This document shows, one piece after another, positions 59,380 through 64,000 of a stretch of DNA of 64,000 bases (position 1 is its first letter; each line of letters opens with the position of its first letter). The DNA is from Mycobacterium sp. PO1 (GTDB lineage: Bacteria > Actinomycetota > Actinomycetes > Mycobacteriales > Mycobacteriaceae). The translations under genes were made by a program, and so were the position numbers. The notes under the pieces are model-generated. The model was not told the origin of the DNA and did not search any database. It saw only the letters and a program-made list of their open reading frames with translations. Location of the stretch: NCBI RefSeq assembly GCF_017312405.1, contig NZ_BLTG01000002.1, forward strand, positions 1 to 64,000, given 5' to 3'.

Positions 59380-62078
59380 GCATGCGCGTCAACGGTGAAG
59401 AGCAGCAGGGTGATCCGCGCCCCGGGCAGTGTCTGCGAACATTCCTGCGCGAGCGTGGCCACACCGAGGTCAAGAAGGGATGCGACGCCGGCGATTGCGG
59501 CGCGTGTGCGGTGCTGATCGACGGCGAGGCTGTGCACTCATGCGTCTTTCCGGCATTTCGCGCCGAGGACCGTGACGTCACCACCGTCGCCGGGCTGGGT
59601 GACCCGGGCGACCTGCATCCGCTGCAGCGTCGGTTCGTCGAAGCCGCCGGCTTTCAGTGCGGCTTCTGCACGGCGGGCATGATCACCACGGCCGCGGTCC
59701 TGTCTGAGGACCAGCTCGCCGAACTCCCCCAGTCGTTGAAGGGAAACCTGTGCCGCTGCACCGGTTATCGCGCCATCGGTGACGCACTGGGTGGACGGGT
59801 CAACGTCGAGAAGTCCGGCGGTGTCGGCGACTCGGTGGCTGCGCCGGCTGCGGTGCGCGTCGTCACCGGCACCGAGCAGTACACGATGGACTTCGAGCCG
59901 CCCGGGTTGCTGCATCTCGCGGTGCTGTCGAGCCCGGTGGCCCACGCCAAGATCCTCGACATCGACACCACTGCCGCCGAAGCGGTCGACGGGGTGCACC
60001 TGATACTGACCCATCGCGACAGCCCGGACGTGGCGTTCTCGACGGCGCGGCACGAGGACCGCGCCGACGACCCCGACGACACCGTGGTCCTCGACGACAC
60101 GGTGCGCTTTGTCGGGCAGCGGGTGGCGGCCGTGATCGCCGACAGTGTCGCCGCGGCCGAACGGGCATGCCGCGCCATCGCGGTGACCTACGAACAGCTT
60201 CCGGCAGTGTTCGACGCGGACGCGGCGCGGGCGCCGGGAGCGCCGCTGCTGCACCGGGACAAAGGCCCGGACGCGCGGATCGCCGACCCGGGCCGCAACA
60301 TCGTCGCCGAGGTGCATGGTGGCATCGGCGACGTCGCCACCGGAGTGGACGCGGCGGTCGCCGCCGGTGGTGTGGTCGTTCGGCAGCGCTACACCACCCA
60401 GCGCGTCCAGCACACCCACCTCGAGACCCACGGCTGCACCGGGTGGCGTGACGACGACGGCAGACTGGTGCTGCGCACCAGTTCCCAGGTTCCGTTCCTG
60501 GTCCGGGATGAGCTGTGCCACGTGTTCGGCCTGTCCCGTGAGGATGTCCACGTGTTCACCCGGCGCATCGGCGGCGGGTTCGGCGGCAAGCAGGAGATGC
60601 TGACCGAGGACATCGTCGCCCTGGCTGTGCTGCGGCTGGGGCGGCCCGTTCGCTACGAATTCTCGCGTTCCGACGAGTTCACGATGGCGCCCTGCCGGCA
60701 TCCGTTCAGGATCGACGTCACCGCGGCCGCCGGGCCGGACGGCGTGCTGACCGCGCTGGCCGTCGACGTGCTCACCGACGCCGGCGCCTACGGCAACCAC
60801 AGCCCCGGCGTGATGTTCCACGGATGCTCGGAATCGGTATCGGTGTACCGGTGCCCCAACAAGAGAGTCGACGCCCAGTCGGTCTACACCAACAACATCC
60901 CGTCCGGGGCGTTCCGCGGGTACGGCCTGAGCCAGATGATCTTCGCGGTGGAGTCCGCACTCGATGAGCTGGCGCTAAGCCTCGGCCTGGATCCGTTCGA
61001 GCTGCGCCGGCGCAACGTCGTGGTCCCCGGTGACGAATTCGTCGACGCCGCGGTCGGACACGGAGACCTGATGTTCGGCAGCTACGGCTTGGATCAATGC
61101 CTGGACCTGGTGCAGCGCGCCCTGCTCGACGGCAACGGAGCCGAGAGCCCGCCGGGTTGGCGCGTCGGCGAGGGCATGGCGCTCGCGATGATCGCGACGA
61201 TCCCGCCGCGGGGCCACTATGCCGAGGCGTCGGTGACGCTCACCCCTGACGGTCGCTACCGGCTGTCGGTCGGGACAGCCGAGTTCGGCAACGGCACCAC
61301 CACCGTGCACACGCAATTGGTCGCTACCGAGCTGAACACCACGCCCGACAGGGTTGAGGTGCACCAATCCGACACTGAAGCAACGGGTTATGACACTGGG
61401 GCGTTCGGCTCGGCCGGTACCGTCGTGGCCGGAACCGCGGTGCTCGCTGCCTGCCGCGAGCTGCGGTCGGCCATGCTGTCCGCAGCGGCGGCACTCACTG
61501 GATCGGGACCGCATGCCTGCGAACTCACTCCGCACGGGGTGCAGTGCGGCACCCGGCTCGTCGAATTCACCGAGTTGCCGGCATCGCTGGTCGGTTATGG
61601 CCGCCACGAGGGCACACCACGATCGGTGGCGTTCAACGTCCAGGGCTTTCGGGTCGCGGTGAATCCCGATACCGGAGAGGTTCGCATCCTGCAGTCGGTG
61701 CAGGCCGCCGATGCCGGCGTGGTGATCAACCCCGAGCAGTGCCGCGGGCAGATCGAAGGCGGTGTCGCCCAGGCGATCGGCTCCGCGCTGTACGAGCAGA
61801 TGATCGTCGGACCCGACGGCACCGTGCTCACCCAGGTGCTCCGCAACTACCACATCCCACAGTTCGCCGATATCCCTGTCACCGAGGTGTATTTCGCCGA
61901 CACCGTCGACCAGCTCGGGCCGATGGGCGCCAAGTCGATGAGCGAATCGCCCTACAACCCGGTAGCCCCCGCCCTTGCCAACGCGATCGCCCGGGCATGT
62001 GGCGCGCGGGTGCGGGACCTGCCGATGACGCCGGCACGCGTGTGGCGGACGTTGGGCAAGCCGGCGCCTGCCGGATAG
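59376..62078 (+). CDS. Xanthine dehydrogenase Fe-S/molybdopterin fusion subunit
   Basis: A 900-residue subunit that oxidises hypoxanthine/xanthine to urate. Residues 1-160 hold two 2Fe-2S clusters (plant-type [12 protein letters not shown] and CGFCTAGM...CRCTGY). The rest is the Mo-pterin domain with [27 protein letters not shown] and the C-terminal [16 protein letters not shown], where the catalytic Glu is expected. The Fe-S plus Mo fusion without FAD recalls Desulfovibrio aldehyde oxidoreductase, here with a separate FAD subunit. No XdhC-type maturation gene is in view. Confidence 0.9.
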   Translation: MSMRVNGEEQQGDPRPGQCLRTFLRERGHTEVKKGCDAGDCGACAVLIDGEAVHSCVFPAFRAEDRDVTTVAGLGDPGDLHPLQRRFVEAAGFQCGFCTAGMITTAAVLSEDQLAELPQSLKGNLCRCTGYRAIGDALGGRVNVEKSGGVGDSVAAPAAVRVVTGTEQYTMDFEPPGLLHLAVLSSPVAHAKILDIDTTAAEAVDGVHLILTHRDSPDVAFSTARHEDRADDPDDTVVLDDTVRFVGQRVAAVIADSVAAAERACRAIAVTYEQLPAVFDADAARAPGAPLLHRDKGPDARIADPGRNIVAEVHGGIGDVATGVDAAVAAGGVVVRQRYTTQRVQHTHLETHGCTGWRDDDGRLVLRTSSQVPFLVRDELCHVFGLSREDVHVFTRRIGGGFGGKQEMLTEDIVALAVLRLGRPVRYEFSRSDEFTMAPCRHPFRIDVTAAAGPDGVLTALAVDVLTDAGAYGNHSPGVMFHGCSESVSVYRCPNKRVDAQSVYTNNIPSGAFRGYGLSQMIFAVESALDELALSLGLDPFELRRRNVVVPGDEFVDAAVGHGDLMFGSYGLDQCLDLVQRALLDGNGAESPPGWRVGEGMALAMIATIPPRGHYAEASVTLTPDGRYRLSVGTAEFGNGTTTVHTQLVATELNTTPDRVEVHQSDTEATGYDTGAFGSAGTVVAGTAVLAACRELRSAMLSAAAALTGSGPHACELTPHGVQCGTRLVEFTELPASLVGYGRHEGTPRSVAFNVQGFRVAVNPDTGEVRILQSVQAADAGVVINPEQCRGQIEGGVAQAIGSALYEQMIVGPDGTVLTQVLRNYHIPQFADIPVTEVYFADTVDQLGPMGAKSMSESPYNPVAPALANAIARACGARVRDLPMTPARVWRTLGKPAPAG

Positions 62079-62124
62079 GCCGGCACTGCCCGGCACCTTC
62101 CGGGTAGGCCAAGACGGCCCGGCT
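62066..62124. repeat. Degenerate ~29-bp duplication after the xanthine dehydrogenase gene
   Basis: Two related units share CCGG(A/G)TAGGCC and a following G/C-rich CCCGGC. They span the stop codon and the spacer to the convergent gene. Self-complementary GCCGG/CCGGC segments could fold into a bidirectional terminator. Confidence 0.4.
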
Positions 62125-62132
62125 GCGTTACC

Positions 62133-64000
62133 TCAGACACTCACCGTCGGTGTGAAGCTGGTGACGGTGGTTTCGAAGATGCCGCCGTCGAGGTAGACCG
62201 TGTTGGCCACATAGCCGGTGCCGTCGGCGCCGAAGGTCGGCAGTCTGGGATCACCCAGCTGCGAGTATTCGAGCTCAACCAGCTTTTGTGCGCCGCTTGG
62301 GGTCAGCGCATACACCCCGCTGTCGTCTCGGCTTCTGTCCACGACGTAGGCGGTGCCGTCCGGACCGAACACCAAAATGACGGTCTCACCGTCAGCGTTG
62401 GTTCCGAGCGCTGGACTGGTGATGGTGCTCAGTGGGACGACGGTGTCCCCAGCTGCGTTGAACCCGAGAATGTTTGTCTCGTACTCCGGGGAAACGTGGG
62501 TCAGGAGGTAGCCGGTTCCATCGGGTCCGAACACCACGTCGGCATCATCGATTGCCGAGTTGCCGGGCACAAAGGACGTGTAGGCACCGGTGGACAGCGC
62601 GAGAATCTGCCGCCCGTACTCGCTCACGCTCGGCCCGTAGTACTCGAGCAGTTCGAAGGCCGAACCGTCAGGGCCGAAGAAGACCGTGCCGTGCGCCCCC
62701 TCTGGAAGCTCGATCGTCCGCGCGACGGCAGCGTCGGGACCCAGTACTGCCACGTATTCCGTACCGTCCGCGGTGTAGTTGACGTATCCGAAATCGTCAT
62801 TGGATTGCGCCGACCCGCCACGCACCAGCCTGTCCCCTCTGTCGCGGACCACCACCATGCCGGGCACGACGACCAGCACCACTTCACCGTCGGGGTCGAT
62901 GACCGCTACCGCGTTGTCGTTTCGTGTGGGATCGACGATCGGCGCGTAGGCGGTGCCATTCGATCCGACCTGTAGACCCTCGATGCGGCCGTCGATGACG
63001 TCTGAGGTCACGATGGAGTCCGCGGTGACGATCGAGATGTAGGTCGTGCCGGTGCCGTCGTCGGTGTAACCGTCGAAGGTGAAGGTCTCCAGCCCGAAAC
63101 CGTTGGCCGTCAACACCATCTCGCCAGGTAGGCCGGCAATGGAACGCACCGTACGCGAGGCGCCCTCGATGGTGTACACGCGCGTTGATTTCGTGCCGAA
63201 CAGTCCTTGCACGCCGGCTGTCACATAGACGGTGCCGTCCTGGTCGACCATCGGAGCGCTCGGATCGGAGCCGTAGGGCAGCAGGCTGGCCCTGGTCCAG
63301 CCGCTGGAGTAGATGGTGCGCAGCGTGGAGAAACCGAACCGCGACGACACCAGATGCGCGGTCCCGTCTGAAGCGAGCTCGAAGTCGGTGTCATAGGAAT
63401 ACGTTCGCGTGAAATTGTTGGCGGAGACCCGGACAAAGCGGTAATCGATCGCCGGCAGGTCGTCCGCGAGGGGACGGATCACCGTCTTGAAGTACAACGC
63501 CCCGTCTGCACCGACGGTCAGCGGGCTGTCGGCAAGGCCGAAGACTGTCGCCAGCCTCGTGACATTCCCGTCGCTGTCCACAGCTCTCACCGTCGTACTC
63601 CAGCGACCTTCCGAGGCGGTCACCACGATCAGCGAGCCGTCCGGGCGTGCTGCCGCTTGCGCTCGAGTGCCGACGCCGTCGAATTCGCTGGTCGTGACGA
63701 CCTGACCGTCGCTGTCCAGAATGCTGACCCGTGTGGTCCCTCCGCCGTCGGTGACCTGGTAGATGGTGCCGTCGTCAGCGATGACGGGCGACTGGCTTGC
63801 CCCACCCCGAATCGGCGCCGAGATCGCGCTGACGCTTGTGTCGCCGGGCGCTGCTGCGCTCGGTACCGCCGACGCCGGCTGCGCCGCGTCGACGCGGTCG
63901 GTGACAGACCGCCACGCTGACGCCAGCAGAGTGAGCAACAGTGGCGAGGCGGCGGGGCCATCTGGATCTTCGGTGTCTGAGGCGGTTGCCGCCGGCACAG
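62133..64000 (-). CDS. Large secreted propeller-like repeat protein (partial, 5' end outside)
   Basis: At least 621 residues made of beta-rich repeats around the phrase 'GxDGTxY' (VIADDGTIYQVTDGG, VGADGALYFK, VDQDGTVYVTAG, FGPDGTGYLLTH, FGADGTGYVANT), the pattern of a beta-propeller or NHL-like surface protein. The visible N-terminal segment (PLLLTLLASAWRSVTDRVD) resembles the region after the signal peptide in large mycobacterial exported proteins. The true start is probably beyond the right edge; a GTG at 63998 opens the frame but lacks a signal peptide. The function is unknown. Confidence 0.7.
   Translation of the reverse strand, partial: VPAATASDTEDPDGPAASPLLLTLLASAWRSVTDRVDAAQPASAVPSAAAPGDTSVSAISAPIRGGASQSPVIADDGTIYQVTDGGGTTRVSILDSDGQVVTTSEFDGVGTRAQAAARPDGSLIVVTASEGRWSTTVRAVDSDGNVTRLATVFGLADSPLTVGADGALYFKTVIRPLADDLPAIDYRFVRVSANNFTRTYSYDTDFELASDGTAHLVSSRFGFSTLRTIYSSGWTRASLLPYGSDPSAPMVDQDGTVYVTAGVQGLFGTKSTRVYTIEGASRTVRSIAGLPGEMVLTANGFGLETFTFDGYTDDGTGTTYISIVTADSIVTSDVIDGRIEGLQVGSNGTAYAPIVDPTRNDNAVAVIDPDGEVVLVVVPGMVVVRDRGDRLVRGGSAQSNDDFGYVNYTADGTEYVAVLGPDAAVARTIELPEGAHGTVFFGPDGSAFELLEYYGPSVSEYGRQILALSTGAYTSFVPGNSAIDDADVVFGPDGTGYLLTHVSPEYETNILGFNAAGDTVVPLSTITSPALGTNADGETVILVFGPDGTAYVVDRSRDDSGVYALTPSGAQKLVELEYSQLGDPRLPTFGADGTGYVANTVYLDGGIFETTVTSFTPTVSV

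Noticed and set aside
59538..60821. A 427-codon minus-strand frame over the xanthine dehydrogenase gene
   Set aside because: Antisense to conserved Fe-S and Mo domains, with no homologous features.

Overview
The window is a high-GC chromosomal segment from a mycobacterium, most likely a fast-growing Mycolicibacterium-type species. The evidence is the gene content and order. A cobN/cobG/cobH...cobL block is followed by an SDR, an F420-type reductase, pepE, a 5'-3' exonuclease, helY, tatC, tatA, pafC, pafB, pafA, prcA, prcB, pup, dop, mpa, an LppK/MTB12 pair, a DUF503 gene, trmI, a RecB-like nuclease and hisG-hisE. This is the order of the M. tuberculosis Rv2062c-Rv2122c region with insertions and losses. 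No rRNA, tRNA, insertion sequence or CRISPR array was seen.

Region by region: (1) 1-8.8 kb holds aerobic cobalamin genes (cobN, cobG, cobH, cobL). cobI/J, cobK and cobM are absent from their expected place, where a TetR/phosphotransferase pair sits instead. (2) 8.8-17.2 kb holds housekeeping genes, including the RNA helicase HelY and Tat secretion. (3) 17.2-42 kb is the Pup-proteasome locus: PafBC (DNA-damage regulator), PafA (Pup ligase), PrcBA (20S core), Pup, Dop (deamidase/depupylase) and Mpa (ATPase ring). It is broken up by a methyltransferase, a type-VII-secretion-like pair, and an IclR-controlled N-demethylation operon (Rieske oxygenase, sarcosine oxidase-like and dimethylglycine dehydrogenase-like enzymes). 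Between dop and mpa lie two paralogous membrane proteins, a large LuxR regulator and small exported proteins. (4) 42-52 kb holds lipoproteins, DUF503, TrmI, a RecB-like nuclease and a thioesterase. It also has an R2lox gene with its own TetR regulator, divergent from an ArsR-SRPBCC-flavodoxin operon, then a disulfide oxidoreductase, DUF4126 and hisG-hisE. (5) 52-62 kb holds an MFS transporter, a HAD phosphatase and a purine/urate catabolic operon: a urate-type permease fused to a second UraD-like domain, UraD, HIU hydrolase, FAD urate hydroxylase and a three-domain molybdenum xanthine dehydrogenase. This would take xanthine to allantoin. (6) The right edge holds part of a large secreted repeat (propeller-like) protein.

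The points most worth a second look are: a structured leader that pairs with the Shine-Dalgarno of a small exported protein (39544-39619); the permease-UraD fusion with an altered active-site motif; a perfect 12-bp hairpin between tatA and tatC; a CRP-like site between the divergent cob genes; an IclR double operator; interlocked TetR and ArsR promoters at the R2lox locus; several intergenic tandem arrays with a period near 25 bp; and many TANNNT boxes 6-7 nt before start codons, the pattern expected of leaderless mycobacterial transcripts.
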